43,224 nucleotides of DNA, taken from Bdellovibrionales bacterium (GTDB lineage Bacteria > Bdellovibrionota > Bdellovibrionia > Bdellovibrionales > UBA1609). Within the stretch, counting starts at the first letter, position 1, and each line of letters opens with the position of its first letter. A program made the position numbers and the translations under genes. The DNA lies in NCBI GenBank assembly GCA_028819305.1, contig JAPPLY010000088.1, forward strand, positions 1 through 43,224. The letters run 5' to 3'. The notes below the pieces were generated by a model, which was not told where the DNA came from, made no database searches, and worked only from the letters and a program-made list of their open reading frames with translations. This document shows, in pieces, positions 18,973 through 28,299 of the stretch.

Positions 18973-19090
18973 TCTTTTAGAAGAGAATAGAAGTTAAAAG
19001 GCTCAAACATGCGGTTTGCCACAGAGCAACCTTTGGTTGCTCTGTGCTCAAATCCGAACTCGCTTTTACCCCCTATTCTCTTCTAAAAGA
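18973..19090. repeat. Structured repeat B, copy 2 (multi-branched inverted repeat)
   Basis: 18-bp perfect outer stem (18973-18990 / 19073-19090), inner perfect CACAGAGCAACC-TTT-GGTTGCTCTGTG stem; core shared with 2769-2881. Confidence 0.88.
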
Positions 19091-19193
19091 AGTCCCTTTC
19101 TTATAAGATCATATATTTTTACTAAGTTTACCAATCAAAACCCTCTGGCTTTAGAGGACAATAGCTTTCTTTTAGTGTTCTAAAGTTTACCAA

Positions 19194-19880
19194 TTAAAAC
19201 CCTTTGGCTTTAAGAGGCAAAATAAAAGAGGTCTTTACCCAACCAGTTTTGGTTGGAGAAATTTGAACCTGGCTCCAGGTCTTTAATGGAGAGTTTTTTT
19301 CTCGCACTTTGACCAGAGTTCCCGCTTTCTGTTCAAACAAAACCGGAGCTTTAGAGTCCGGAGCGCTAAACACCTTGCAGGTTTTTATTAAGCTTCCATA
19401 ATTTTCAAACCGATGATAAAAATAGTAGGCGCTAAAAACATGTGCTATCACCCACAAAGATATTCCCAATGGAAACATCGCCCCGCTCTTTTTTTTAAAA
19501 AGAAGAAAAAGGAGTATAATCCAACTTAAAGCCATAAAAGCTAATAGCATATCTTCTGGTATCCACAGCCAAAAATATTTTTTATCTTCAACAGAATTTA
19601 AGGCCGCTCTTGTTTGTAAACTATAAGGATTTTTAAACAAAATCTGTCGCCAATAGGCTCGAGCCGGATCGGGGGCTTGCTTCTGACGATAAAAAGATAA
19701 AGCTAGGTTAAATCGCCCTGATTCGGATTCTGGATTTATCTCTAAAAACTCAGAAAACAAACGAGAAGCCTCCTCCGTTTGTCCTTCTTGTAAAGAAAGA
19801 AGAGCTTTAGAGAAAAGCTTATCTTGCGCTAAAGTCGAACTTATAAACAAAAAAAGCAATAAAGGCCAAAATTTTTTCAT
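19194..19880 (-). CDS. TPR / SH3-like membrane protein (BatE-like)
   Basis: Signal peptide, TPR (ALLSLQEGQTEEASRLFSEFLEINPESESGRFNLALSFYRQ), two TMs, C-terminal SH3-like segment (KAGTLVKVREKNSPLKTWSQVQISPTKTGWVKTSFI). Confidence 0.72.
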   Translation of the reverse strand: MKKFWPLLLFLFISSTLAQDKLFSKALLSLQEGQTEEASRLFSEFLEINPESESGRFNLALSFYRQKQAPDPARAYWRQILFKNPYSLQTRAALNSVEDKKYFWLWIPEDMLLAFMALSWIILLFLLFKKKSGAMFPLGISLWVIAHVFSAYYFYHRFENYGSLIKTCKVFSAPDSKAPVLFEQKAGTLVKVREKNSPLKTWSQVQISPTKTGWVKTSFILPLKAKGF

Positions 19881-20144
19881 CCCCTTTTTATTTATCCGTA
19901 TTTACCTATAAACCATCAAGCTTTTTTCCATGATTTATACCAGATAGGTTAGGAATCCTTTGCTCCTCCTATCCTTTTTCCATATAAAGTAAAAAAGGGT
20001 TTGAAAAACCTAAAAACTTTACAGGATCAACTGTTCTGGGAAAAAACCAGATAACGAAGCCCAAAAAAAGAGCACAAGCGACAATTAATATATCTTTTTT
20101 ATTCATTTCCATGCGAAAATAGGGATCGTCCAAATGAATATATT

Positions 20145-20783
20145 TTATAAACGTCCAGCCGACTTAAGAAATTGAGTTAAACCTTTATCTGTAAGAGGAT
20201 GTTGAATCATTTGCGAAAATAAAGCGGGAGGAATGGTGACCATATCCGCTCCTAACTCCGCTGCGGCCAAGAGATGGGATACATGCCGAACACTAGCCAC
20301 TAATACTTTTGTATCCACTTGATAATGAGAAAAAATATGTATCACTTGAGATACTATCTCCATTCCATCTATTCCTATATCATCCAACCTTCCCACAAAT
20401 ATAGATACAAAAGTAGCCCCTGCTCGAGCCGCCGCCAAAGCTTGAAGGGCAGAAAAACACAGAGTCAGATTGGTAGGAATATTTTCTTTACTTAAAATCC
20501 GGGTGGTTATAAGTCCCTGTTGAGTTAAAGGTAACTTCACTACCACCTGAGAATGCAGTCCCGCCAACTCCCGAGCTTCTTTAAGCATTTCTTCCGAAGA
20601 AGTGGAAAGAACTTCCGCACTCACAGGACCTTTCACCACCTCAGATATGGAACGAATAAGATGGTGATGTTCCTGCTCCACTTGAGCTACCAGAGTAGGG
20701 TTAGTGGTCACTCCATCTAAAGGAAACCACTGATTTATTTCTTTTATTTGATGAATATCCGCTGTATCTATAAAAAATTTCAT
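20145..20783 (-). CDS. Transaldolase / fructose-6-phosphate aldolase-like (TalC/FSA)
   Basis: MKFFIDTADIHQIKEINQWFPLDGVTTNPTLV, VVVKLPLTQQGL, NLTLCFSALQALAAARAGATFVSIFVGRLDDIG. Confidence 0.93.
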   Translation of the reverse strand: MKFFIDTADIHQIKEINQWFPLDGVTTNPTLVAQVEQEHHHLIRSISEVVKGPVSAEVLSTSSEEMLKEARELAGLHSQVVVKLPLTQQGLITTRILSKENIPTNLTLCFSALQALAAARAGATFVSIFVGRLDDIGIDGMEIVSQVIHIFSHYQVDTKVLVASVRHVSHLLAAAELGADMVTIPPALFSQMIQHPLTDKGLTQFLKSAGRL

Positions 20784-20809
20784 ACCTTAAGCTTTCTCTT
20801 TTTTCCTTA

Positions 20810-21505
20810 TCATGCTCTATACATATCTTCAAAGGAATAAAGCCCTGGAGACTTTTTTATCAACCATTTTAGAGCTTTTAAAGCTCCTTCTGCAAAAAGC
20901 TGACGGCTTAGGGCTTTATGTTCTAAAAGCACTTGTTCTTGAGGCCCTTTAAAAATAAGCCGGTGAGTACCAAACTCTCTCCCTTTACGAAAACTGATAA
21001 CTTTCAATTTTTTTCTAGCCACAGCCGGAAATTGTTTTTCCAGCTTTAAAGCGGTCCCGCTCGGCTTATCTTTTTTATCCTTATGATGAATGTCTTCTAA
21101 CAAAAGATCATAATTCGGCACAGATAAAGTCCTGATCCACTGCTTTATTTGCCAAATGCCCCAACTCATATTTTCCTCATAAAAAACAGGTATTTTTTTT
21201 CCTGCTTTTTTGAGATTGTTTTTTTGTTTATTACTTAAAGCGGTCGTGCCGCTAACCAAAGGACGGTTATTAAAAAGGCACCACTTCAAAGCTAAATCAA
21301 ATAAAACCGGAGAAGAAAAATCAACGACGCCCTGTACTTTTTTTTTATTCCATTGTTCAAACCCGGAAAGAGGAGGCGCCTCCTCTACCAAGGAAAACCC
21401 GGAATTTTTTTTATACACTAGCTCTTTTACAGCTTTTCCCATACGGCCAGTAGCCCCACTTAATCCTATACTTATTTTTTTATTTCCCTGGAATTTTTTT
21501 TTCAT
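20810..21505 (-). CDS. dapB: 4-hydroxy-tetrahydrodipicolinate reductase (short form)
   Basis: IGLSGATGRMGKAVKELV; LLEDIHHKDKKDKPSGTALKLEK; FGTHRLIFKGPQEQVLLEHKALSRQLFAEGALKALKWL. 231 aa. Confidence 0.9.
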   Translation of the reverse strand: MKKKFQGNKKISIGLSGATGRMGKAVKELVYKKNSGFSLVEEAPPLSGFEQWNKKKVQGVVDFSSPVLFDLALKWCLFNNRPLVSGTTALSNKQKNNLKKAGKKIPVFYEENMSWGIWQIKQWIRTLSVPNYDLLLEDIHHKDKKDKPSGTALKLEKQFPAVARKKLKVISFRKGREFGTHRLIFKGPQEQVLLEHKALSRQLFAEGALKALKWLIKKSPGLYSFEDMYRA

Positions 21506-21633
21506 TCCCTTATTCTTTCCCTATTACAACTGTTTTGTTCCCTATATGTTTTTTTTTCTTAAAGCCTTTCATAATAGAAATTTATGCTACACTGATCCAG
21601 AAAAATGGTAAGTTTCATAAACCCTTTTTTCCG

Positions 21634-22551
21634 TTATTCTGATAAAAGTCCTACGCTTCGCAATTCCTTTTTCAGTTTTTTTGTTTCCTGTTCACTTAAA
21701 ACAACCAAAGGGCTTCTTAACTCCGCAGAATGAAACAAACCCATTAAATGCAAAGCCATTTTAATGCCAATAGGGTTACTTTCACAATAAATTCTCCTTA
21801 AAAGAAGCTTATATTTATCTTTATACTCTTTTAAAGCCTGCTCCTTTTTTTCTCCCTGCTTTATCATTTGAAAAAGTCGTTTCATCTCTTTTCCTAAAAT
21901 ATGACTAACAACAGAGACCACACCCTGAGCACCCAAGGCACAAAGGTCAAAGCAGGTGTCATCATCTCCACTGAGCAGTATAAAGTCCTTTCGGGTCTTT
22001 TCAATAATATTTTTTCCTAGTTCTCTATTCCCGGAAGCTTCCTTAATACCTTTAATATTAGGATGCAAACTCAATTCCACAATACTTTCCAAGGACAGCT
22101 CCACTCCCGTACGAGCAGGCACATTATATAAAAATAAAGGCAGTTCACTTTTATCCGCCAAAGTTTGAAAATGCCAAACAAGACCTCTTTGAGGGGGCTT
22201 ATTATAGTAAGGAACAACAGCTAAAACAGCATCCGCTTTCCATTCTTTTGCTTTTTTTATATTTTCCAAAGTTTTTTTTGTAGAGTTACCTCCTACTCCT
22301 AAAATCAAAAAAGCTTTTTGAGCTACCTTTCTTGTCCATTCAAAAAGTTGTTCCACTTCCTCTGGCAAAAGACAAGGACTTTCCGCTGTAGTGCCATTTA
22401 CAACAAAACCATCTATGCCTTGACTCACTTGAAAATGAAGGAGTTTTTTAAACGAAACAAAATCCAACTCTCCTTGAACAAAAGGAGTCGCTAAGGCGGT
22501 GATAATTCCTTGAATATCTTTTCTTTTTCCTTTTTCTTGAGTTCCATCCAT
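21634..22551 (-). CDS. dapA: 4-hydroxy-tetrahydrodipicolinate synthase
   Basis: GIITALATPFVQGELD, GFVVNGTTAESPCLLPEE, FLYNVPARTGVELSLESI, IKGIKEASGN, LLSGDDDTCFDLCALGAQGVVSVVSH. Start placed at MDGTQEK; ORF extends to 22596. Confidence 0.93.
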   Translation of the reverse strand: MDGTQEKGKRKDIQGIITALATPFVQGELDFVSFKKLLHFQVSQGIDGFVVNGTTAESPCLLPEEVEQLFEWTRKVAQKAFLILGVGGNSTKKTLENIKKAKEWKADAVLAVVPYYNKPPQRGLVWHFQTLADKSELPLFLYNVPARTGVELSLESIVELSLHPNIKGIKEASGNRELGKNIIEKTRKDFILLSGDDDTCFDLCALGAQGVVSVVSHILGKEMKRLFQMIKQGEKKEQALKEYKDKYKLLLRRIYCESNPIGIKMALHLMGLFHSAELRSPLVVLSEQETKKLKKELRSVGLLSE

Positions 22552-22725
22552 TATTAATTCCCTTCCCTCTTCTTTATCCTTATCATTTACAATCAAACTT
22601 AAGAGAAAAAAACAGATTACATAAGCCTTATGTGAAAAAAATTAAACAGGGTCGGTATATTATACCCATCGGGCCTTATTTTTCGTCATTTTCAAACCCG
22701 ATCAGTTTACTTAAAACTTCTAAAC

Positions 22726-23424
22726 TCAAGAATCTAAACCTAATACTTTACACTCATTGATATCTTTATCTGTATGCCCATCGAATAGAAATTTTATAGT
22801 AGATCGCTGAGAAGCAAAGTCCGACCATAGCTGAACACGATATTTATGAGTACCCTCTTTTTCATTGTATATGGAAGGGGAAATTTTACAGTTATTATCC
22901 TTATTATCATCCGTATTATCACAGATAGTTATAAGTAGGTCTCTCGTCGTAATTTTAAGAAAAGCCCATTGAGATCTTTTTATTCGTACACAATCAGGGC
23001 CTGTTGTCCAAGGTTGTAACTGAACGGAGTCTCTTCCTGAAGAGATTTGGAGTGTACTATCTTGCATATAACTATAAATAATATACTGAGCTTTTTCTTT
23101 ACAGCGACCCTGGACTAACCCAAAACCTTCTCTCTTTTTTTCCGGGGTTTCACATTCCGCTTGGCTTATCTCTGTAGCTTCTTCTGGTGTGCCTGGTGGT
23201 TTTTCCTCTCCCCCTCTATTATGACATTGATATGTTAAAGAGTTCCACATTCCTCCTTTAGCTTCACATTCTTCCGATGTTCGTACCAGCCCTTTTTCCT
23301 CACACCTTTTTTCTATTTCCTTCCACTCCCAATGCCCCTCTTTAGCCTCACACCTTTCTTTACTACCTTTCCCCCCACAACCTAGGAAAAACAAGGTAAA
23401 AATTATTATTGTCATTTTTTTCAT
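22726..23424 (-). CDS. Hypothetical Cys-rich lipoprotein with repeated C-x-A-K-x-G-x-W motifs
   Basis: MKKMTIIIFTLFFLGCGGKGSKERCEAKEGHWEWKEIEKRCEEKGLVRTSEECEAKGGMWNSLTYQC: lipobox and repeated motif. Confidence 0.65.
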   Translation of the reverse strand: MKKMTIIIFTLFFLGCGGKGSKERCEAKEGHWEWKEIEKRCEEKGLVRTSEECEAKGGMWNSLTYQCHNRGGEEKPPGTPEEATEISQAECETPEKKREGFGLVQGRCKEKAQYIIYSYMQDSTLQISSGRDSVQLQPWTTGPDCVRIKRSQWAFLKITTRDLLITICDNTDDNKDNNCKISPSIYNEKEGTHKYRVQLWSDFASQRSTIKFLFDGHTDKDINECKVLGLDS

Positions 23425-23709
23425 AATTCATAAATTCTTTAAAGAAGTTCTTTTTTAACTCTATTTAATTGTTATCTAAATAGAAGGCTAAAGACAAAAA
23501 AATTATGTAAAAACTAAAATTGAAATGGAAAAGACAGACTATTGTACTGATTACAAAAATGGATTAGTACTGTATATTTCAAAGCTTTGTCTTTAAAAAA
23601 AGGATCTCGTTTTATACATTAAAAATGGATGATGGTCTTTTGAACATGGGTCATAAGAGGTATTACAGGTCCATCATGGAAAGAAGGAATGAATCAAAAA
23701 AGAAAGAGC

Positions 23710-26028
23710 TTACTTATGAATCAAAACTTCCCGGGGTTTGCTACCTCTGGCTGGCCCCACTATTCCTTCCTCTTCCAATCGGTCAATAAGCCGGGCAGCA
23801 CGAGGATAACCTAAACTATATTTCCTTTGTAAATGAGAGGCACTGACTTCCTTTAACTCAGAAACATAACTAAAAACCTCTTCATATTTGTTATCATCTT
23901 GTTCTAAAGAGATTTCTTCGTTGTTTCTATGCAAGGCATTTTCATCACCCAAATTTTTTATAAGACAAAAGTCGGTTTTAGCCTGCTTTGTCCAAAACTG
24001 CACAACAGATAAAACCTCTGTTTCTTTCACAAATGCACCATGGTATCTTTCTGGACGAGCTTGACCGGGACCAAGGTACAACATATCGCCTTGAGATAAT
24101 AATCTTTCCGCTCCCCCCTCATCTAGTATAATGCGGGAATCTATTCTGGAAGAAACTTTAAAACTCATCCGCCCTGGGATATTTGTTTTTATCAAACCTG
24201 TCACTACATCTTTTCTAGGGCTTTGCATAGATAAAATCAAATGTATCCCACAAGCTCGCGCCATCTGAGCTAAGCGTACAACTAAGGTTTCAATACGATT
24301 ACGATCAGGAGAGCTCATTAAATCTCCAAACTCTTCTAGGACAACACAAATATAGGGTTGCGGAGAAAAATAATATAGCTCTTCTGAATTTTCACCCAAA
24401 GACTCTGTAAAATCTCTGTGGATTTGCTTCTCCTCCTCCTTAAGTTTTTTTGTTTTCTCATTAAAACTCACTAGATCACGAACATGAAATCGAGCTAAAG
24501 AACGATACCTTTTATACATTTCACTTAAGCACCATTGCAAAGCCACCACGGCTTCTTTTGATTCACGAACAGGAGGTGTTAATAAATGAGGAAGACCGGC
24601 AAACACACTTAAATCCACTTGTTTGGGATCTACTAAAAGCAAACGCAAGCTTTCTGGAGTGTGACGAAATAACAAACTTAATAGAAAAGAAACAATAAAC
24701 ACAGATTTTCCTGAACCAGTAGAACCAGCGACCATTAAGTGGGGTAGTTTTTCTAAATCCTTAATAGCGGGACGACCATCCACATGACGACCTAAAACCA
24801 AGGGTAAAGGCTGTTCACTTTGCCAAAATAAGGGCTCCTTTATCATGTTTTTCAAATACACCATTTGTCTTTTGGTATGAGCAGTTTCAATGCCTACGAC
24901 ATCTCTTCCAGGAATAGGAGCAATAATTCTGATAGACCTACTTTTAAGAGCAATCATCAGATCATCTTCCATTTGTGTAATACGAGCTACTTTTACATGA
25001 TCTTCCGGTTTAAATTCAAAAACAGTAATAACCGGGCCAGATCGAATATTGGTAATTTCTCCAGAGATGGAAAATTGTTCTAATTTTCGTTTTAACCGCT
25101 CGGCATCCCCTTTGCTTTCCTGAAGACTCATTTGTAAAGTCGGAGGAAGCGGAGAGGCTTTTAGTAAATCCGCCGGAGGAAGTTTCCATTGTATAGATTC
25201 TTGTCCTGCCTTTTCTTCTAAGTCGTTTTCCATCTCTTTTTCCTCTTCTTTAAAAAAGTAATCTTTTTTTACAGCAATATTAGAGAAAAAAGGCGTTTCC
25301 TTATTAGAGTTTTTTGACAAAGGGACACGAGAAAAAAGAGAAGAAGCGAGCTTGTGTTCCCTTTTTTTTTCTCTTTTACGAAAAGAAAACAGGGAGAGTA
25401 GAAAAGCGAGACAAATTTTTTGCACTTGAACCAAGGTCCGTCCTCCTTTTGAATATAAGATCACAGCAAAGCGAGATCCGCCCTTTTGCAGAGCAAACAC
25501 CATCTGTATAAACCCACTAGAGATAGAGCTTTTTGTAATTAAAACAAATAAAATTAAAGCCAAAGACCAAAAAACAAGAAACAAACCAGCAAAGTGCAAG
25601 TAAGGTAAAGTATTTTGTATTACCATTTTTCCTAAAATACCTCCTGGATAAATATGACCTTGAAAGAAACTTCTCTCCGGCTGATGTAACTCCAGTAAAG
25701 AAGAACTGACAAGCACACTTAAAGCCAATATACCTGCATTGTGTACTCCCTTGTTCACAAACAACTTATTTTGAAAAGCCAACATAGATTGTCTCAAAAC
25801 CAACAACACAAAAACCCAGGCTCCCAAACCAAAAAGCTGGTAGAGAATATCAGCTAGAAAAGATCCCAAATAACCGCATTTATTCCGTACTTGAGTAAAA
25901 GTACCAATAGAATTAAACGAAGGGTCTAGAGGATAATAACTTGCTAGAGTTAAACTAAAAAAAAGAGCTACAGCTAACCAAAGTAAGCCAATTACATCTG
26001 CCCTATATCCATAAAGTGTTGATTTCAT
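23710..26028 (-). CDS. ftsK: DNA translocase FtsK/SpoIIIE
   Basis: N-terminal TMs, HLMVAGSTGSGKSVFIVSFLLSLLF, LLLVDPKQVDLSVFAGLPHLLTPPV, C-terminal gamma winged helix (SASHLQRKYSLGYPRAARLIDRLEEEGIVGPARGSKPREVL). Confidence 0.96.
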   Translation of the reverse strand: MKSTLYGYRADVIGLLWLAVALFFSLTLASYYPLDPSFNSIGTFTQVRNKCGYLGSFLADILYQLFGLGAWVFVLLVLRQSMLAFQNKLFVNKGVHNAGILALSVLVSSSLLELHQPERSFFQGHIYPGGILGKMVIQNTLPYLHFAGLFLVFWSLALILFVLITKSSISSGFIQMVFALQKGGSRFAVILYSKGGRTLVQVQKICLAFLLSLFSFRKREKKREHKLASSLFSRVPLSKNSNKETPFFSNIAVKKDYFFKEEEKEMENDLEEKAGQESIQWKLPPADLLKASPLPPTLQMSLQESKGDAERLKRKLEQFSISGEITNIRSGPVITVFEFKPEDHVKVARITQMEDDLMIALKSRSIRIIAPIPGRDVVGIETAHTKRQMVYLKNMIKEPLFWQSEQPLPLVLGRHVDGRPAIKDLEKLPHLMVAGSTGSGKSVFIVSFLLSLLFRHTPESLRLLLVDPKQVDLSVFAGLPHLLTPPVRESKEAVVALQWCLSEMYKRYRSLARFHVRDLVSFNEKTKKLKEEEKQIHRDFTESLGENSEELYYFSPQPYICVVLEEFGDLMSSPDRNRIETLVVRLAQMARACGIHLILSMQSPRKDVVTGLIKTNIPGRMSFKVSSRIDSRIILDEGGAERLLSQGDMLYLGPGQARPERYHGAFVKETEVLSVVQFWTKQAKTDFCLIKNLGDENALHRNNEEISLEQDDNKYEEVFSYVSELKEVSASHLQRKYSLGYPRAARLIDRLEEEGIVGPARGSKPREVLIHK

Positions 26029-26135
26029 TATATAGATAGTGTAAAAAAAGAGTGCTCATAACAAAAGTCCAAATTTTTACCTAAAAAGGCAAAGCTTTCT
26101 TTATTTTAAACTTTCTAGGACTTGCTCTCTCAACT

Positions 26136-26237
26136 ATTAAGCTATAATAGCCCATAAAACCCTATCAAAAATTTAGATGACATAGAGAGCACAAACAGGA
26201 ATTAAGCTATAATAGCCCATAAAACCCTATCAAAAAT
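26136..26237. repeat. Direct repeat pair, 37 bp x2 with 28-nt spacer
   Basis: ATTAAGCTATAATAGCCCATAAAACCCTATCAAAAAT identical at 26136-26172 and 26201-26237. Confidence 0.92.
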
Positions 26238-26348
26238 AGAATATTTCGTAAAAATCAGGCTTCTTCTTTCCTAAAAAAGACGGAACCGGTATGAAAAAGT
26301 TTTTTTAACTTGCCAATTTTCATTTTTTATTTAAAAGTCCATTATGCG

Positions 26349-27764
26349 ATGCCCCTTTCTAAAGATAAAACATGGAAAAATAAACCAAAAAAAAGTTTTT
26401 CTGATTTAGAAGAAACTCTTCTGCCTTCCTCTCTCGAAGGGGAAAGATTTATTCTAGGCGCTTTATTAATAGGACAACAACGTATATGGGATGAAGTTAT
26501 GGAAACTCTCCACCCGGAGGATTTCCACAAGCCCGCGCATAAAGACATTTTTTCCTGTATGGAAAAGCTCTACAAATCAGGACAAACAGCAGATATTTTA
26601 TGTATCAGTGAAGCTCTAAAAAAAGAAAATAAACTGGAGGGGGTGGGTGGTTCGCTTTATTTAGCAGAGTTAGTAGAAGAAAGCGCCTCCCCTGTGAGTG
26701 CGGAAGAATGCGCTCATATTATCCGAGAAAAATCTCTTTTAAGAAAAATTATACAAATCTGCTCTGATTTTCGCCAAAGAGCTTTAAGTCACGATTTCAC
26801 TAAGTTAGATGCTTTTATTGACTCTTTAGAGAAGGAGCTCTTTCAATTTACAGAAAATCTAAGCCCACACCAGCTTTTACCAGTTACAAGCATGGTCAAA
26901 TCCAGTTTAGAACGTTTAGAAGAACTCCATCGTAAAAAGCTCAGTGTCACAGGAATATCCACTTCATTTACGGAACTAGATCACCTTACTTCCGGTTTTC
27001 AGCCTGGAGAGTTCAGTATTATAGCGGCCCGTCCTTCTATGGGAAAAACCGCTTTTAGTTTAAATATGGCCTTATCCTCCAGCTTAGATGGTAAAAAAGT
27101 GGCTTTCTTTTCATTGGAAATGGCAAAAGAACAAATTTTAATGAGGCTTCTTTCTCTGGCTGGAAAAGTGCCTCTTTCTCATCTCAGAAATGGGCAAATA
27201 GCTTCTCAAGATTGGGATAAGCTTGTTTTGGCTGCCTCTCAGTTAAGTGAAACATCTTTTTTTATAGATGACTCTTCCTTTCTATCTCCTTTTGAAATCC
27301 GCTCACGTGCCCGACGACTTAAATCCCAAACAGGTTTAGACTTAATAATTGTGGATTACCTTCAGCTCATGGGTTTGAAAGAAAATATGGAAAGCCGGGA
27401 AAGAGAGGTCTCTGAAATATCCAGACTTTTAAAATCCATTGCAAAAGAATTGCGTGTTCCCGTAGTCGCTTTATCTCAGCTCAATCGAGGAGTAGAGGGA
27501 AGAACCAATCGTCGGCCTCTTTTGTCCGATTTAAGAGAATCGGGATCTATCGAACAAGATGCGGATGTCATTATGATGCTTTATCGGGAAGATTATTACA
27601 AGGACAACAGTGATAAAAGAGGACAGGCGGAAGTAATATTAAATAAACAAAGAAATGGCCCCACAGGTACTGTTACCTTAAAGTGGAATCCTCAATTCGG
27701 TCTTTTTGAAAACTATGTTCCTTTATTAGAGGAAATAGCTCCTCCTCCTCCTCCTCCTTTTTAA
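26349..27764 (+). CDS. dnaB: Replicative DNA helicase
   Basis: EGERFILGALLI, SIIAARPSMGKTAFSLNMAL, FFSLEMAKEQILMRLLSLAG, DLIIVDYLQLM, LSQLNRGVEGRTNRRPLLSDLRESGSIEQDADVIMMLYR. ORF extends upstream to a TTG at 26310. Confidence 0.95.
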   Translation: MPLSKDKTWKNKPKKSFSDLEETLLPSSLEGERFILGALLIGQQRIWDEVMETLHPEDFHKPAHKDIFSCMEKLYKSGQTADILCISEALKKENKLEGVGGSLYLAELVEESASPVSAEECAHIIREKSLLRKIIQICSDFRQRALSHDFTKLDAFIDSLEKELFQFTENLSPHQLLPVTSMVKSSLERLEELHRKKLSVTGISTSFTELDHLTSGFQPGEFSIIAARPSMGKTAFSLNMALSSSLDGKKVAFFSLEMAKEQILMRLLSLAGKVPLSHLRNGQIASQDWDKLVLAASQLSETSFFIDDSSFLSPFEIRSRARRLKSQTGLDLIIVDYLQLMGLKENMESREREVSEISRLLKSIAKELRVPVVALSQLNRGVEGRTNRRPLLSDLRESGSIEQDADVIMMLYREDYYKDNSDKRGQAEVILNKQRNGPTGTVTLKWNPQFGLFENYVPLLEEIAPPPPPPF

Positions 27765-27769
27765 GGAAT

Positions 27770-28297
27770 CTATTTCTTGACCTGTTCGGTATCAACTTCT
27801 TTTTCTTTCGTATGAGAAGGGCTTTTTTTTGACTTCGCATTCTCTTTTTTTGAAGCAGGAGAGGAAACATGCACATGTATCTCTGTCTTCATCTCCAAAC
27901 CAAAATCTAAAAGAATTTTATGTTCTCCTATCTCTTTTAAAGGAGGTTCCAATTTTATCACTTTTTTATCCACTTCGTAGCCTTGAAGACGTAGTTCTTT
28001 TGAAATTTCAAAGGCAGTTAAGGAACCAAAAAGTTTACCGGAAGCATCCGCCTCTTTTACAAAGGAAAGTTTTAGATCCTTTAATTTTTCCACTAAGGCT
28101 TGTCTTAGAACTAAAGCTTTCTTCTGTTTAACCTCAATAAGTTTTTGCCGATGTCGAACGGCGGCAGCGGAACCTTCCGTAAAAGGAATAGCCCATTTTT
28201 TAGGAAATAATAGATGACGGGCATAGCCTTTCTTGACAGATATAATATCCCCAGCCTGACCCAGATTTTTAACATCTTTTTGTAAAATAACACGCAT
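27770..28297 (-). CDS. rplI: 50S ribosomal protein L9 with C-terminal charged extension
   Basis: MRVILQKDVKNLGQAGDIISVKKGYARHLLFPKKWAIPFTE; SGKLFGSLTAFEISKEL. Confidence 0.95.
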   Translation of the reverse strand: MRVILQKDVKNLGQAGDIISVKKGYARHLLFPKKWAIPFTEGSAAAVRHRQKLIEVKQKKALVLRQALVEKLKDLKLSFVKEADASGKLFGSLTAFEISKELRLQGYEVDKKVIKLEPPLKEIGEHKILLDFGLEMKTEIHVHVSSPASKKENAKSKKSPSHTKEKEVDTEQVKK

Positions 28298-28299
28298 CT

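Noticed and set aside
27829-28293. Overlapping ORFs across rplI (100 aa plus strand, 60 aa minus strand)
   Set aside because: They overlap the clearly recognised L9 gene in other frames; no independent support.
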